A stretch of DNA of 64,000 nucleotides, taken from contig CP085710.1 of assembly GCA_023823795.1 (NCBI GenBank), forward strand, positions 2,010,001 through 2,074,000, read 5' to 3'. Each line of letters begins with the position of its first letter. Positions within the stretch are counted from its first letter, which is position 1. The DNA comes from Bacillus sp. F19. Its GTDB lineage: Bacteria > Bacillota > Bacilli > Bacillales > Bacillaceae. Positions 14,683 through 25,341 of the stretch are shown here, in pieces. The notes beneath the pieces are model-generated. The model had not been told where the DNA came from and made no database searches. It worked only from the letters and a program-made list of their open reading frames with translations. The position numbers and the translations under genes were made by a program.

Positions 14683-15822
14683 ATGAGTTTACAGCCGCAC
14701 GGAGGATTACTAATTCAATCGTATAACCCAGAGGAAAAATATCAGGAGATTTCTGCAGAAATTGAAATCGATGCAATGGCATTAAGTGATTTGGAATTAA
14801 TCGGAATTGGAGCATATAGCCCGCTCGAAGGATTTCTTTCACAGAAAGATTATGAGCAGGTCGTAAATGATATGAGGCTTGCTTCAGGGACTGTCTGGAG
14901 CATACCGATCACACTGCCTGTTTCAAAGGGAACGGCTGATAGATTACTAGTCGGCGAAAAAGCGAGACTGATTTACAAAGGCGAGGTATATGGCCTGATA
15001 CAGGTTGAAGATGTTTATGAGCCTGACAAAGCACTTGAAGCCTTTAATGTATATGGAACGGCAGACATCGCTCACCCGGGCGTGAAAAAAATGCACGAAC
15101 GGGCAGACGTCTATGTAGGCGGTAAAATTACTCTTTTAAAGAGACCTGAAAAGCCATTTAAACAATACACGTTTGATCCAATTGAAACGCGTGAAATTTT
15201 CAAAAGCAAAGGCTGGAAAACTGTCGTTGGATTCCAGACAAGAAACCCCGTGCATAGAGCACATGAATATATTCAAAAATCTGCCCTTGAAACAGTGGAT
15301 GGATTATTCTTAAATCCGCTTGTAGGTGAAACAAAATCTGATGACATTTCAGCATCCATCAGAATGGAGAGCTATGAGGTACTTCTAAGAAACTACTATC
15401 CGGAAGAACGGGTTGAGCTCGGCGTCTTTCCGGCAGCAATGAGATATGCAGGCCCAAGAGAAGCGATCTTTCATGCCATTGTCCGGAAAAATTACGGATG
15501 CACCCATTTTATTGTTGGCAGAGATCATGCAGGTGTAGGTGATTACTACGGAACCTATGATGCGCAGAAAATCTTTGATCAATTTGAGGAGCAGGAGCTT
15601 GGAATCAAGCCGCTGAAATTCGATCACAGCTTCTACTGCAGCAAATGCGAAGGAATGGCGACAACGAAAACATGTCCTCATGACAGCTCGGCACATATTA
15701 TTCTATCAGGAACAAAGGTAAGGCAAATGCTCAGGAACGGCGAGGTTCCTCCTAGCACTTTCAGCCGCCCGGAAGTCATTGAAGTTCTAATAAACGGACT
15801 TAAAAAAGAAGACGTTTCATAA
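14683..15822 (+). CDS. sat: Sulfate adenylyltransferase (ATP sulfurylase)
   Basis: Sat forms adenosine 5'-phosphosulfate from ATP and sulfate. The 379-residue protein is the single-domain bacterial type, with active-site motifs [12 protein letters not shown] near residue 185 and [12 protein letters not shown] near residue 280. CSKC...KTCPH near residue 319 is a probable structural zinc site. AGGAGG lies before ATG 14683. It is followed after 16 bases by cysC. Confidence 0.96.
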   Translation: MSLQPHGGLLIQSYNPEEKYQEISAEIEIDAMALSDLELIGIGAYSPLEGFLSQKDYEQVVNDMRLASGTVWSIPITLPVSKGTADRLLVGEKARLIYKGEVYGLIQVEDVYEPDKALEAFNVYGTADIAHPGVKKMHERADVYVGGKITLLKRPEKPFKQYTFDPIETREIFKSKGWKTVVGFQTRNPVHRAHEYIQKSALETVDGLFLNPLVGETKSDDISASIRMESYEVLLRNYYPEERVELGVFPAAMRYAGPREAIFHAIVRKNYGCTHFIVGRDHAGVGDYYGTYDAQKIFDQFEEQELGIKPLKFDHSFYCSKCEGMATTKTCPHDSSAHIILSGTKVRQMLRNGEVPPSTFSRPEVIEVLINGLKKEDVS

Positions 15823-15838
15823 GAAGGGAGAAACATCG

Positions 15839-16432
15839 ATGAGCAGCAATATTGTATGGCACGAATCCTCTATTTCAAAACAAGAAAGACGAGATAAAAA
15901 TAAGCACCAGAGCTTTATTCTCTGGTTTACAGGTTTATCAGCATCCGGAAAATCTTCTGTTGCGAACGCTTTTGCACGGACTTTATTTGACCGCGGCGCT
16001 CAGGCGTTTGTCCTGGATGGTGATAATGTGAGGCATGGCCTCAATCAGGATCTTGGCTTTAATGAGACCGACCGCAAGGAAAATATCAGACGGATTGGAG
16101 AGGTTTCGAAACTGTTTGTTGAAAGCGGACAAATCGTCTTAACAGCTTTTATATCCCCTTACCGTGCTGATCGTGACCTTGTCAGAGAATTGGTTGAAAA
16201 GGATGAATTCCTCGAAGTCTTTATTAAATGTTCGATTGAAGAATGCGAAAAACGCGATCCCAAAGGGCTTTATAAAAAAGCGAGAAACGAAGAAATCAAA
16301 CATTTTACAGGCATCAGCGCACCATACGAAGAGCCTGTGAATCCGGAAATTGTCCTGGATACAGAAAAATATTCAATAGAAGAATGTGTTAAACAATTGA
16401 CGAAAGCCTTAATTGAAAAGGGTTTAATCTAA
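15839..16432 (+). CDS. cysC: Adenylyl-sulfate kinase
   Basis: CysC phosphorylates APS to PAPS. The 197-residue P-loop protein has Walker A GLSASGKS at residues 32-39 and the APS-binding [10 protein letters not shown] near residue 60, then [17 protein letters not shown] precedes ATG 15839. It is the last gene of the sulfate-activation block; a 158-base gap with its own candidate promoter separates it from the siroheme genes. Confidence 0.96.
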   Translation: MSSNIVWHESSISKQERRDKNKHQSFILWFTGLSASGKSSVANAFARTLFDRGAQAFVLDGDNVRHGLNQDLGFNETDRKENIRRIGEVSKLFVESGQIVLTAFISPYRADRDLVRELVEKDEFLEVFIKCSIEECEKRDPKGLYKKARNEEIKHFTGISAPYEEPVNPEIVLDTEKYSIEECVKQLTKALIEKGLI

Positions 16433-16483
16433 AGGTTTACTTTTATGGGCTATAGATTAAAGAAAAAAATTCTCAAAAAGTTT

Positions 16484-16512
16484 TTGAATTTATTGATATA
16501 TTATTCTATAAG
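16484..16512 (+). promoter_or_regulatory. Candidate promoter for the siroheme genes
   Basis: TTGAAT at 16484-16489, a 17-bp spacer and TATAAG at 16507-16512. It is the only good SigA match in the cysC-sumT gap. An inverted repeat GTAATTG (16534-16540) with CAATTAC (16561-16567) lies downstream and could be an operator or a leader hairpin. Confidence 0.5.
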
Positions 16513-16590
16513 AACAGCATTACATCATTTAAGGTAATTGTCCTCAAATGAACACGCGGTCAATTACATGTTAGTTAGGAGAGTCAGAAC

Positions 16591-17355
16591 ATGGGAAAGG
16601 TCTATTTAGTAGGAGCAGGACCAGGTGATCCTGAACTGATCACGTTAAAAGCCATCAAATGCATCCAGCATGCAGATGTTATTTTGTATGATCGCCTGGT
16701 CAATAAAGAATTGCTTTCCTATGCCAAAAAGGAAGCAGATCTCATATATTGCGGCAAGCTTCCCGACTATCATTTAATGAAGCAGGAAACGATTCATCAC
16801 TTCTTAATCCGTTATGCGAAAAGCGGCAAGATCGTAACCCGTTTAAAAGGGGGAGACCCGTTTGTATTCGGACGCGGTGCTGAGGAAGCAGAAGCACTTG
16901 CAAAGCAGAAGATTCCGTTTGAAATCGTACCTGGCATCACCTCGGGCATAGCAGCTGCCGCATATGCAGGAATTCCTGTCACGCACAGGGATGTAAGTGC
17001 AAGCGTCGCTTTTGTCACAGGACATCACAAAAATGATGCAAAAGAAGACGAGAAGTGGGCAAGCCTCTCAAAAGGCATAGATACATTAGCGATTTATATG
17101 GGCGTCAGCAACCTTCCGTATATTCAGGAACAGCTTCTGAAAAATGGGAAAAGCAAAGACACACCCGTTGCTCTGGTCCATTGGGGAACGACTGAAGTTC
17201 AAAAAACAGTTACAGGCACACTTGAAGATATCCTTGAAGTTGTCCGTGAACAGAATATAAAAAATCCAAGCATGATCATAATCGGAGAAGTTGTACGCTA
17301 CCGCGAGAAAATTAAGTGGTTTGAAGAGAAATTACCAATCTGTGAGGCGTTATAA
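16591..17355 (+). CDS. sumT: Uroporphyrinogen-III C-methyltransferase
   Basis: This enzyme methylates uroporphyrinogen III twice with SAM to give precorrin-2, the first step to siroheme, the cofactor of sulfite reductase. The 254-residue protein has VGAGPGDPELITL at residues 5-17 and GGDPFVFGRGAEE near residue 88, both SAM-binding family motifs. It corresponds to B. subtilis ylnD. TTAGGAGAG precedes ATG 16591. The next start lies one base beyond its stop. Confidence 0.95.
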   Translation: MGKVYLVGAGPGDPELITLKAIKCIQHADVILYDRLVNKELLSYAKKEADLIYCGKLPDYHLMKQETIHHFLIRYAKSGKIVTRLKGGDPFVFGRGAEEAEALAKQKIPFEIVPGITSGIAAAAYAGIPVTHRDVSASVAFVTGHHKNDAKEDEKWASLSKGIDTLAIYMGVSNLPYIQEQLLKNGKSKDTPVALVHWGTTEVQKTVTGTLEDILEVVREQNIKNPSMIIIGEVVRYREKIKWFEEKLPICEAL

Positions 17356-17356
17356 A

Positions 17357-18142
17357 ATGAAACAAGCGGTTTTATATGTGTGCCATGGCAGCCGTGTGAA
17401 AGAAGCGTGTGATGAGGCCATTGCTTTTATCGAGAAAACTCAAATGCATATTCATGCCGATATTCAGGAAATCTGCTTTCTTGAAATGGCTGAACCTTCT
17501 ATTGAAGAAGGGTTCGCTTCATGCATCAAGCAAGGCGCCACACACGTTGCTGTTGTTCCTCTGTTATTGCTTACTGCTGTACATGCAAAAGAGGACATTC
17601 CTCTGGAAGTGAAAAAGGCTCAAGAAAACTATCCGGAAGTTGCCGTTACATATGGTATGCCTATAGGTGTGCACCAGAAGATGGCGATAAGCATCGTGAA
17701 CAGAGTGCATGAACATGGCAGGCCTGATTCTGACTCAATCATTGTCCTGATTGGCCGCGGCAGCTCAGACCCCGGCGCAGTACGAGATTTGACTGCCATA
17801 AGCGGGCTAGTCAAAAGTGAATCCGGTGTCAGTAATGTGGAAATTTGCTTTCTGACTGCTGCTAAACCGAGTCTTGATGAGATGCTTTCAAATCTGTCGC
17901 TTCTCAAAGAAAAAACGATTTTCCTAGTGCCCTATTTATTATTTACAGGGCTGCTTATGAGGGAAATTCAGACAAAAGTTAATAAGCTTGACCATAAAAA
18001 AATCAAGCTTTGCCGGTATTTAGGCTACGACTCTGAAGTTGAAGAAGTTTTTACCGAGAGAGTGCAGTCTGCACTTGATAATCATGATTCCATGTATACC
18101 TTCAGATATGGAGACAAATGCGATGCTGCCATTAATGATTAA
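17357..18142 (+). CDS. sirB: Sirohydrochlorin ferrochelatase
   Basis: SirB inserts Fe2+ into sirohydrochlorin to make siroheme. The 261-residue protein has two CbiX-like halves. The first starts with YVCHGSRVKEACDE (His at about residue 9). The second begins near LIGRGSSDPGA, where the equivalent His is replaced by Arg, as expected for a non-catalytic half. ATG 17357 follows GAGGCG; upstream in-frame starts are inside sumT. It corresponds to ylnE and overlaps sirC by 20 bases. Confidence 0.93.
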   Translation: MKQAVLYVCHGSRVKEACDEAIAFIEKTQMHIHADIQEICFLEMAEPSIEEGFASCIKQGATHVAVVPLLLLTAVHAKEDIPLEVKKAQENYPEVAVTYGMPIGVHQKMAISIVNRVHEHGRPDSDSIIVLIGRGSSDPGAVRDLTAISGLVKSESGVSNVEICFLTAAKPSLDEMLSNLSLLKEKTIFLVPYLLFTGLLMREIQTKVNKLDHKKIKLCRYLGYDSEVEEVFTERVQSALDNHDSMYTFRYGDKCDAAIND

Positions 18143-18704
18143 TGTCAGAAATCGCCTGGTTGTCATCATTGGAGGCGGAAAAATTGCTTATAGAAGACTG
18201 TCTGTATTTTTAAAGCAGGGTGCAAAAATAAAGGTGATCAGTCCGCATGTGATTGATGAAATCAGCTTTCTCCACGCTCAATCACAAGTTGAATGGATAC
18301 AAAAAGAAGCAGATAAAGAAGATTTCAAGGATGCGTTTTTAATTGTTGCAGCAACTGACAGCAAGGAAGTAAATGCCTGGGTAGCAAGGGAGGCGGGTGA
18401 ACATCAGCTTGTCAATCTTGCTGGTGAGTCGGAGCTTGGAAATGTCCAGGTTCCTTCGTTTCATCAGCGTGGAAGATTAACGCTTGCTGTGTCAACGGAT
18501 GGGGCAAGTCCATCACTTGCAAAAGATCTTTCTGGGCAATTTTTTGATCAGTTTGATGACGCGTTCTTTGACCGCTTGGAAGATCTTTTTAATGAACGGA
18601 AAAAAATTAAAGCAACAGACCTTCATCAGGATGAAAAGCGCAGACTTCTGAATCAGCTTGTTAGAAATGCGCAAGCGCCTTGGCAAGCACCGACAGACAG
18701 TTAA
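18123..18704 (+). CDS. sirC: Precorrin-2 dehydrogenase
   Basis: SirC oxidises precorrin-2 to sirohydrochlorin with NAD+, between SumT and SirB. The 193-residue protein starts MLPLMINVRNRLVVIIGGG with a Rossmann glycine motif at about residues 16-19 and the domain-closing VSTDGASPSLAKDL motif near residue 120. ATG 18123 was chosen by family N-terminus; upstream starts lie inside sirB. It corresponds to ylnF and is last in the sulfur and siroheme group, with a hairpin directly behind it. Confidence 0.93.
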   Translation: MLPLMINVRNRLVVIIGGGKIAYRRLSVFLKQGAKIKVISPHVIDEISFLHAQSQVEWIQKEADKEDFKDAFLIVAATDSKEVNAWVAREAGEHQLVNLAGESELGNVQVPSFHQRGRLTLAVSTDGASPSLAKDLSGQFFDQFDDAFFDRLEDLFNERKKIKATDLHQDEKRRLLNQLVRNAQAPWQAPTDS

Positions 18705-18748
18705 GAATCCGCTGAAAAAGTCCGGTTTTGACTTTTTTGGCGGATTCG
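18705..18748 (+). terminator. Long hairpin after sirC
   Basis: GAATCCGC pairs with GCGGATTC as the outer stem, and AAAAAGTC pairs with GACTTTTT inside. The inner stem alone, followed by TTTTT, reads as an intrinsic terminator. The distal arm runs into the intergenic repeat described at 18740-18790. Confidence 0.7.
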
Positions 18749-18790
18749 TTCTGGCCGGGGAGTTAGACGCTTGCGCTGGACATAAATGCG
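18740..18790 (+). repeat. Dispersed intergenic repeat, copy A
   Basis: The segment 18740-18770 matches, in opposite orientation, the segment 25660-25689. It shares the block GATTCGTTCTG, a G-run, then TTAG and CGC, about 25 of 31 positions. The tail AGACGCTTGCGCTGGA resembles repeats I recall as common between genes in Bacillaceae. It does not code. Confidence 0.6.
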
Positions 18791-18817
18791 CAAATTTTTA
18801 TTCTTTCTATTAACTTC

Positions 18818-18856
18818 AAAAAAAGCATGGACTCATAATTGAGTCTATGCTTTTCT
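18818..18856 (-). terminator. Terminator of rqcH with the stop codon inside the stem
   Basis: On the minus strand, AAAAGCATAGACTC pairs with GAGTCCATGCTTTT around a short loop and runs into a T-tract. The TAG stop of rqcH (18845-18847) is part of the left arm, so the terminator overlaps the end of the gene. Confidence 0.85.
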
Positions 18857-20551
18857 TAATTTTATCACCAAATCCGGATCAGGCGTCACATAGACGGTTT
18901 GCTGATAGTCATAAATCACAAAACCTGGTTTTGATCCGTTTGGTTTTTTGACATGCCGGATTTTTGTGAAATCAACCGGGACTGAGCTTGAGCCTTTTGC
19001 TTTGCTGAAATAGGCTGCAAGATTGGCCGCCTCTAAAATCGTTTCCTCACTTGGTTCCTGGCTGCGGATGACAACGTGAGAGCCAGGTATGTCTTTTGTA
19101 TGCAGCCAAATATCATCCCGTGCGGCTGTTTTGTTTGTTAAGTAATCGTTTTGCTTGTTGTTTTTTCCGACAAGTATTTCCGTTCCGTCGCTTGCCGAAT
19201 ATTTTTCAAGGACAATTTTTGCAGGCTTGTTCTTTTTATTTCCCTTTACTTGCTTCTTCTTTAAATAGCCGCCGTCCATCAGTTCTTCTCTAATCTCTTC
19301 AATGTCCTTTGGAGAAGCGGATTCAATTTGCTGATACACGTTTTCAAAATAGAGGATTTCATTTTCAGCCAGGCTGATTTGTTCTTCCACAAACGCAACA
19401 GATTTTTTCGCTTTGTTGTACTTTTGAAAATAAGCCTGTGCATTTTCAGACGGTGTCTTTTGGGGGTTCAAGGTAATGCTGACCAATTCTCCGTCATAAT
19501 AGTTTATGACCTCTGCCGTTTTATCCCCGCGTTTTATTGCATACATATTTGCTGTAATCAGCTCGCCGCGAAGCTTGTATTTTTCTGCTTTTTCAGCATC
19601 CTTTAACGTGGCTTGCAGTTTTTTTATTTTTGTTTTATTTTTCTTCAGTTCATTTTGAACAAAACGTTCAAGATCATTTCCCTGCTGCTTTACCCTGTCA
19701 CGGGCTGCTTTTCCATAATAATAGCGGTCCAGCATCTCTGAAATCGTTGGGAAAACCTTGCTGGTCCCATTTAAGTGAGTAAGCGGCAGGATATAAAAGT
19801 ATTCTTTTTCACCGGTTTCAATCATTGTTGCCGAAATTTCACTTTTCTTGATGTTTGAAACGAGGTTCAAAAATGATTCCGGCAGGCTGGTCCGGCTGGC
19901 TAGCCCTGCTCTAAATAGAATCTCTTTTGCAAACAGGGGAGATATTCCGGCGAACTGCTGCATAAGCTGCTGATCTAATTTCCCTGAATTGAAATCAACT
20001 TTGCGCAGAATGGTTTCTTCTGTCGCTTCAAAGGGGTTCAGTTTATTCTGCTCAGGAGGCAGAACATATTCCTGACCAGGCATAATGGTCCGGTGCCGAT
20101 TTACAGCAGGTGATATGTGCTTAATGCTGTCGAGAATCATATTGCGGTCACGGTCTATTAGAATAATGTTGCTGTGTCTTCCCATTATTTCAATGATCAG
20201 GCGTTTATAAGTGACGTCGCCAATTTCATTTCTGCCTTTTACATCAAAGTAAAGAATCCGTTCTAATTCAATTTGCCCGATTCTTTCAATGACCCCGCCT
20301 TCGAGATGCTTTCTGAGCAGCATGCAGAACATTGGAGGTTCACTAGGATTTTCATAGCTTTCAGTTGTTAAATGAATTCTTGCATAGCTTGGATGGGCTG
20401 AGAGCAGGAGACGGTGATTTCCCCCATTCGCCCGGATGACAAATATCAGTTCATTTTTATATGGCTGATGGATCTTTGAGATTCTTCCATTTGCCAGTTC
20501 ATTTTTCAATTCTTCTGTTATTGCATATGTAAACATGCCATCAAATGACAT
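18845..20551 (-). CDS. rqcH: Ribosome quality control factor RqcH (NFACT / Rqc2 family)
   Basis: RqcH binds obstructed 50S subunits with peptidyl-tRNA and adds C-terminal alanine tails that mark nascent chains for proteolysis. Older annotations call it fibronectin-binding protein. The 568-residue protein has an N-terminal NFACT-N domain ([26 protein letters not shown]), a central coiled coil (about 280-420) and a C-terminal NFACT-R domain with [20 protein letters not shown] 20551 follows AAAGGGTG; a GTG three codons upstream overlaps that site. It is monocistronic and divergent from the ATPase gene. Confidence 0.94.
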   Translation of the reverse strand: MSFDGMFTYAITEELKNELANGRISKIHQPYKNELIFVIRANGGNHRLLLSAHPSYARIHLTTESYENPSEPPMFCMLLRKHLEGGVIERIGQIELERILYFDVKGRNEIGDVTYKRLIIEIMGRHSNIILIDRDRNMILDSIKHISPAVNRHRTIMPGQEYVLPPEQNKLNPFEATEETILRKVDFNSGKLDQQLMQQFAGISPLFAKEILFRAGLASRTSLPESFLNLVSNIKKSEISATMIETGEKEYFYILPLTHLNGTSKVFPTISEMLDRYYYGKAARDRVKQQGNDLERFVQNELKKNKTKIKKLQATLKDAEKAEKYKLRGELITANMYAIKRGDKTAEVINYYDGELVSITLNPQKTPSENAQAYFQKYNKAKKSVAFVEEQISLAENEILYFENVYQQIESASPKDIEEIREELMDGGYLKKKQVKGNKKNKPAKIVLEKYSASDGTEILVGKNNKQNDYLTNKTAARDDIWLHTKDIPGSHVVIRSQEPSEETILEAANLAAYFSKAKGSSSVPVDFTKIRHVKKPNGSKPGFVIYDYQQTVYVTPDPDLVIKLRKA

Positions 20552-20603
20552 CGCAAGCACCCTTTTCTATAGGTAAGTTGGATCAAATCTCCACATTCAA
20601 ATT

Positions 20604-20632
20604 ATTATAGCATTTTTTTGGACAGGGCTGAA
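20604..20632 (-). promoter_or_regulatory. Promoter of rqcH
   Basis: Read on the minus strand, the perfect extended -10 TGCTATAAT lies at 20612-20604, with a weak -35 (TTCAGC) 17 bp upstream. It faces away from the ATPase gene. Confidence 0.65.
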
Positions 20633-20636
20633 TAAA

Positions 20637-20664
20637 TTGACATTATAAGAGATTGTCCTACTAT
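20637..20664 (+). promoter_or_regulatory. Possible promoter of the calcium ATPase gene
   Basis: A perfect TTGACA at 20637-20642 is followed after 16 bp by TACTAT at 20659-20664. The -10 is only fair. It would be back to back with the rqcH promoter. Confidence 0.5.
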
Positions 20665-20694
20665 TCCACGTATTGAGAGGTGTAAAAAAAATTC

Positions 20695-23370
20695 ATGAAA
20701 TGGCATGAAATTGGACCGGAAGAAGTACTTCAGTCAATTAATACAAGCAGAGAAAACGGATTAACTGAAAAAGATGTTCAAAACAGAGTGAAGCATCACG
20801 GTTTCAATGAACTTAAGGAAGCTGAAAAACCTTCAGCATTTTTATTATTTCTGGAGCAGTTTAAAGATTTTATGGTACTGGTTTTGTTAGCGGCAACACT
20901 GATCTCGGGTCTGCTGGGCGAATATATTGATGCCATTGCAATCATTGCCATCGTTTTAATTAATGGCATACTTGGTTTTTTTCAGGAACGGCGGGCGGAA
21001 AAATCACTTGAAGCATTAAAAGAGATGTCAGCGCCTCAAGTACAGGCTCTCAGAGAAGGCGAATGGACAAGAATTCAATCAAAGGATCTAGTACCTGGAG
21101 ATATCGTGAAATTTACGAGCGGGGACAGAATCGGCGCGGATCTTCGCTTAATCGAAGCAAAAAGCCTTGAGATAGAAGAATCGGCTTTAACAGGAGAGTC
21201 GCTTCCTGTTTCTAAATTTACGAATGCTTTGTCAGATGGTCATACGGGTATTGGGGATTTAACCAATATGGCCTTTATGGGAACTTTAGTAACGCGCGGC
21301 AATGGCGTTGGCGTTGTTGTTGCAACGGGCATGAATACGGCGATGGGTCAGATTGCCGACTTGCTTCAATCTGCTGAGACTCTGGAAACACCGCTTCAGA
21401 GAAGACTTGAGCAGCTCGGGAAAATCTTAATTGTTGTGGCTCTTGCGTTAACTTTTTTAGTAGTCGCCGTCGGGGTTATTCAAGGTCATGAGCTTTATGA
21501 TATGTTTCTTGCAGGTGTGTCTCTTGCAGTGGCTGCAATTCCGGAAGGACTCCCTGCCATCGTAACCGTTGCTTTGTCTCTTGGTGTTCAGAGGATGATC
21601 AAACAAAGGTCGATTGTCAGAAAGCTGCCCGCTGTTGAAACGCTTGGCTGTGCATCCGTTATATGTTCAGATAAGACCGGGACAATGACACAAAATAAGA
21701 TGACCGTTACTCATATTTGGTCAGGCGGACGCGAATGGCAGCTGAGCGGAGCAGGATATCAGCCTAAAGGTGAATTCTTCGTGAATGAACAAAAGGTTTT
21801 GGTGAAGGATAATAAATCCCTTCAGCAAATTCTCACATTCGGCATGCTTTGCAATACAGCAAACATTTATGAAAAAGATGATGACTACATTCTGGACGGA
21901 GATCCGACAGAAGGAGCACTTGTTGTTGCGGCGATGAAAGCAGGACTCTCAAAAGAAGCGCTGTCAAAGCAATTTAAAATTATAGAAGAATTTCCGTTTG
22001 ACTCAATTCGGAAGATGATGAGCGTCATTATCGAGGATAAAAACGGGAAGCGCTTTGTTATCACAAAAGGTGCACCGGATATTTTGCTTCAGAAATTAGA
22101 TTTTGTGCTATGGGACGAAAAACAGCACTATATGTCTGCAAAATACGAAACAAAAATAAATGAAGCAATCGACAATCTGGCATCTCAAGCATTAAGGACA
22201 ATTGCTGTTGCCTTTAAGCCTGTCTCTGCCCAGGCCATTTATCATCAGCATGAAGCTGAAAAGAATTTGGTTTTTTTAGGACTGCAGGGAATGATCGATC
22301 CGCCGCGTCCTGAAGTGAAACAAGCAGTGAAAGAATGCAGACAGGCTGGAATAAAAACAGTGATGATCACAGGTGACCATGTCAATACTGCCAGAGCCAT
22401 AGCTAAACAGCTGGATCTCTTGCCGGCGAATGGAAAAGTAATAGATGGAGCGGCTCTGTCAGCTATGCCAAATGAACAGCTTGTACAGATTGTAGATGGT
22501 ATTTATGTGTTTGCAAGGGTATCGCCTGAGCATAAGCTGAAAATAGTAAAAGCGCTTCAAAACAGAGGGCACATAGTTGCCATGACAGGGGACGGAGTAA
22601 ACGATGCCCCTGCCATAAAAGCTGCTGATATTGGCATTTCAATGGGGATAACAGGAACAGATGTAGCAAAAGAAGCATCTGCACTTATTTTAGTAGATGA
22701 TAATTTTGCAACGATCAAGCTTGCTATTAAAGAAGGCCGGAATATTTATGAAAACATAAGAAAGTTTATTAGATATCTGCTTGCTTCAAACGTTGGAGAA
22801 ATTCTGGTTATGCTTTTTGCCATGCTGCTCGCTCTTCCCCTGCCTCTTGTTCCGATCCAGATCCTGTGGGTCAATCTTGTGACAGATGGTCTGCCTGCGA
22901 TGGCTCTCGGTTTAGATCAGCCAGAGGGAGATTTAATGCAGAGGAAGCCGAGGCATCATAAAGAAGGGGTATTTGCACGGGGCCTTGGATGGAAAGTCAT
23001 TTCGAGGGGATTCCTGATCGGAATTGTGACCCTTGCGGCATTTATGATTGTCTATCACAGAGATCCTGACAATTTAATTTATGCCCAGACGATTGCGTTT
23101 GCAACATTGGTCATGGCTCAATTGATTCATGTGTTTGACTGCAGAAGCGAACGTTCAGTATTTTTAAGAAATCCGTTTGAGAACCTTTATCTAGTCGGCG
23201 CGGTTATTTCATCCGTGCTGCTGATGCTTTCAGTAATCTACTACGCACCGATGCAGCCGATATTCCATACAGTGCCAATCATGGCTCGAGACTGGCTCTT
23301 GGTGCTTGGATTATCAGCCATTCCAACTTTTTTGCTGGCAGGGTCACTTTTAACAAGAAAAAAAAGTTAA
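20695..23370 (+). CDS. yloB: Calcium-transporting P-type ATPase (PMR1/SPCA-like)
   Basis: This is a type IIA-like P-type ATPase that pumps Ca2+ across the membrane; the B. subtilis homologue is linked to sporulation. The 891-residue protein has the actuator motif TGES, the ion-site motif PEGLPA near residue 283, phosphorylation motif CSDKTGTMTQNKM near residue 325, and hinge TGDGVNDAPAIK near residue 632. About ten membrane segments are present, including NLVTDGLPA in the sixth. GAGAGGTG at 20674-20681 is 13 bases before ATG 20695, longer than usual, which may lower translation. A terminator follows. Confidence 0.94.
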   Translation: MKWHEIGPEEVLQSINTSRENGLTEKDVQNRVKHHGFNELKEAEKPSAFLLFLEQFKDFMVLVLLAATLISGLLGEYIDAIAIIAIVLINGILGFFQERRAEKSLEALKEMSAPQVQALREGEWTRIQSKDLVPGDIVKFTSGDRIGADLRLIEAKSLEIEESALTGESLPVSKFTNALSDGHTGIGDLTNMAFMGTLVTRGNGVGVVVATGMNTAMGQIADLLQSAETLETPLQRRLEQLGKILIVVALALTFLVVAVGVIQGHELYDMFLAGVSLAVAAIPEGLPAIVTVALSLGVQRMIKQRSIVRKLPAVETLGCASVICSDKTGTMTQNKMTVTHIWSGGREWQLSGAGYQPKGEFFVNEQKVLVKDNKSLQQILTFGMLCNTANIYEKDDDYILDGDPTEGALVVAAMKAGLSKEALSKQFKIIEEFPFDSIRKMMSVIIEDKNGKRFVITKGAPDILLQKLDFVLWDEKQHYMSAKYETKINEAIDNLASQALRTIAVAFKPVSAQAIYHQHEAEKNLVFLGLQGMIDPPRPEVKQAVKECRQAGIKTVMITGDHVNTARAIAKQLDLLPANGKVIDGAALSAMPNEQLVQIVDGIYVFARVSPEHKLKIVKALQNRGHIVAMTGDGVNDAPAIKAADIGISMGITGTDVAKEASALILVDDNFATIKLAIKEGRNIYENIRKFIRYLLASNVGEILVMLFAMLLALPLPLVPIQILWVNLVTDGLPAMALGLDQPEGDLMQRKPRHHKEGVFARGLGWKVISRGFLIGIVTLAAFMIVYHRDPDNLIYAQTIAFATLVMAQLIHVFDCRSERSVFLRNPFENLYLVGAVISSVLLMLSVIYYAPMQPIFHTVPIMARDWLLVLGLSAIPTFLLAGSLLTRKKS

Positions 23371-23386
23371 AATATGCTATAATTCG

Positions 23387-23420
23387 AAAGGTAATAGCTG
23401 AGTCTATTACCTTTTCTTTT
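23387..23420 (+). terminator. Terminator after the calcium ATPase gene
   Basis: AAAGGTAATAG (23387-23397) pairs with CTATTACCTTT (23404-23414) and is followed by TCTTTTG. A perfect extended -10, TGCTATAAT (23375-23383), sits directly before it but lacks a matching -35. Confidence 0.8.
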
Positions 23421-23493
23421 GTTAGAAGCTCTTTTTGGCACAGAACCAGGGAGCATTTCTTATGATTTGATCAAAGAATTGGATGTGGAATAA

Positions 23494-24369
23494 ATGGTGT
23501 GCAGCATGACAGGATATGGGCGTTCATCAATCGGGAATGATAAACTGACCATTACAGCCGAAATGAAATCGGTTAATCACCGTTTTTTTGAAATTAACGT
23601 AAGAATGCCTAGACAATTGATGTCCATTGAGGATAAAATCAAAAAAGTGATCTCTTCTATCATTTATAGAGGACGCGTTGAATTATACATAACAATTGAA
23701 GGCGAATCATTGGCAGACCGGTTTATCGAAGTTGATTGGAACCTGCTTGATCAATACGTTCAGGCAGCTGCTTCGATGCGAAACCGGTATGATTTACATA
23801 ATGAATTGCAGCTTTCTGATCTCCTTGAGCTGGACAATATTTTTACAATTGGAGAACAGGAAAAAGGTAATGAAGAAATACAATCTATGATCTTTGAAGC
23901 CGTGCAGGATGCGGCAAAAAAGCTGAAAGAAATGAGATCGGCAGAAGGCGCACATTTGAAAAGCGATTTGCTGAAGCAGCTGTCAATTTTGGAATCATAT
24001 GTGTCTGATATTGAGAAATATGCACCTCAAGTCGTTATCCGCTATAAACAAAGGCTGGAAAAAAAGATGGCCGAACTCTCAGAAGGCGCAATTGATGAAA
24101 GCAGAATTATAACAGAGGCTGCCCTTTTTGCAGACAGAGCGGACATTGCAGAAGAGATTACGAGAATTAGAAGCCACCTCTCACAATTCCGTGAAACGAT
24201 GCAAAAAGAAGAATCAATTGGAAGAAAATTAGATTTCCTTGTTCAGGAGCTGAATAGAGAAGCGAACACAATCGGTTCTAAAGCAAATGACAAAGATATT
24301 GCCAAATGTTCAGTTGAACTGAAAAGTGTCATAGAAAGATTAAAAGAGCAAGTTCAAAATATTGAATAA
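23494..24369 (+). CDS. yloC: YicC/YloC family endoribonuclease
   Basis: YloC belongs to the YicC family of endoribonucleases, whose E. coli member takes part in RNA decay. The 291-residue protein has the family N-terminus SMTGYGRS, the EMKSVNHRF motif near residue 24, and the conserved C-terminal KLDFLVQELNREANTIGSK. The ATG at 23494 is preceded only by a weak GGATGTGGAA ribosome binding site; ATG 23506 (MTGYGR) is an alternative. It lies ahead of remA and gmk as in B. subtilis. Confidence 0.92.
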   Translation: MVCSMTGYGRSSIGNDKLTITAEMKSVNHRFFEINVRMPRQLMSIEDKIKKVISSIIYRGRVELYITIEGESLADRFIEVDWNLLDQYVQAAASMRNRYDLHNELQLSDLLELDNIFTIGEQEKGNEEIQSMIFEAVQDAAKKLKEMRSAEGAHLKSDLLKQLSILESYVSDIEKYAPQVVIRYKQRLEKKMAELSEGAIDESRIITEAALFADRADIAEEITRIRSHLSQFRETMQKEESIGRKLDFLVQELNREANTIGSKANDKDIAKCSVELKSVIERLKEQVQNIE

Positions 24370-24392
24370 ACAGCAGTTAAATCGTTTATAAT
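24362..24392 (+). promoter_or_regulatory. Possible promoter of remA
   Basis: TTGAAT at 24362-24367 overlaps the end of yloC and a perfect TATAAT is at 24387-24392. The spacer is 19 bp, longer than optimal. The ribosome binding site of remA (GGGGGAG) lies further downstream. Confidence 0.5.
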
Positions 24393-24443
24393 GGGCCAAT
24401 TAGGGCAAAAATAGTTTTGTCGTTTACTAGGGGGAGCGAATAG

Positions 24444-25336
<893 letters not shown>

Positions 25337-25341
25337 TTAAT

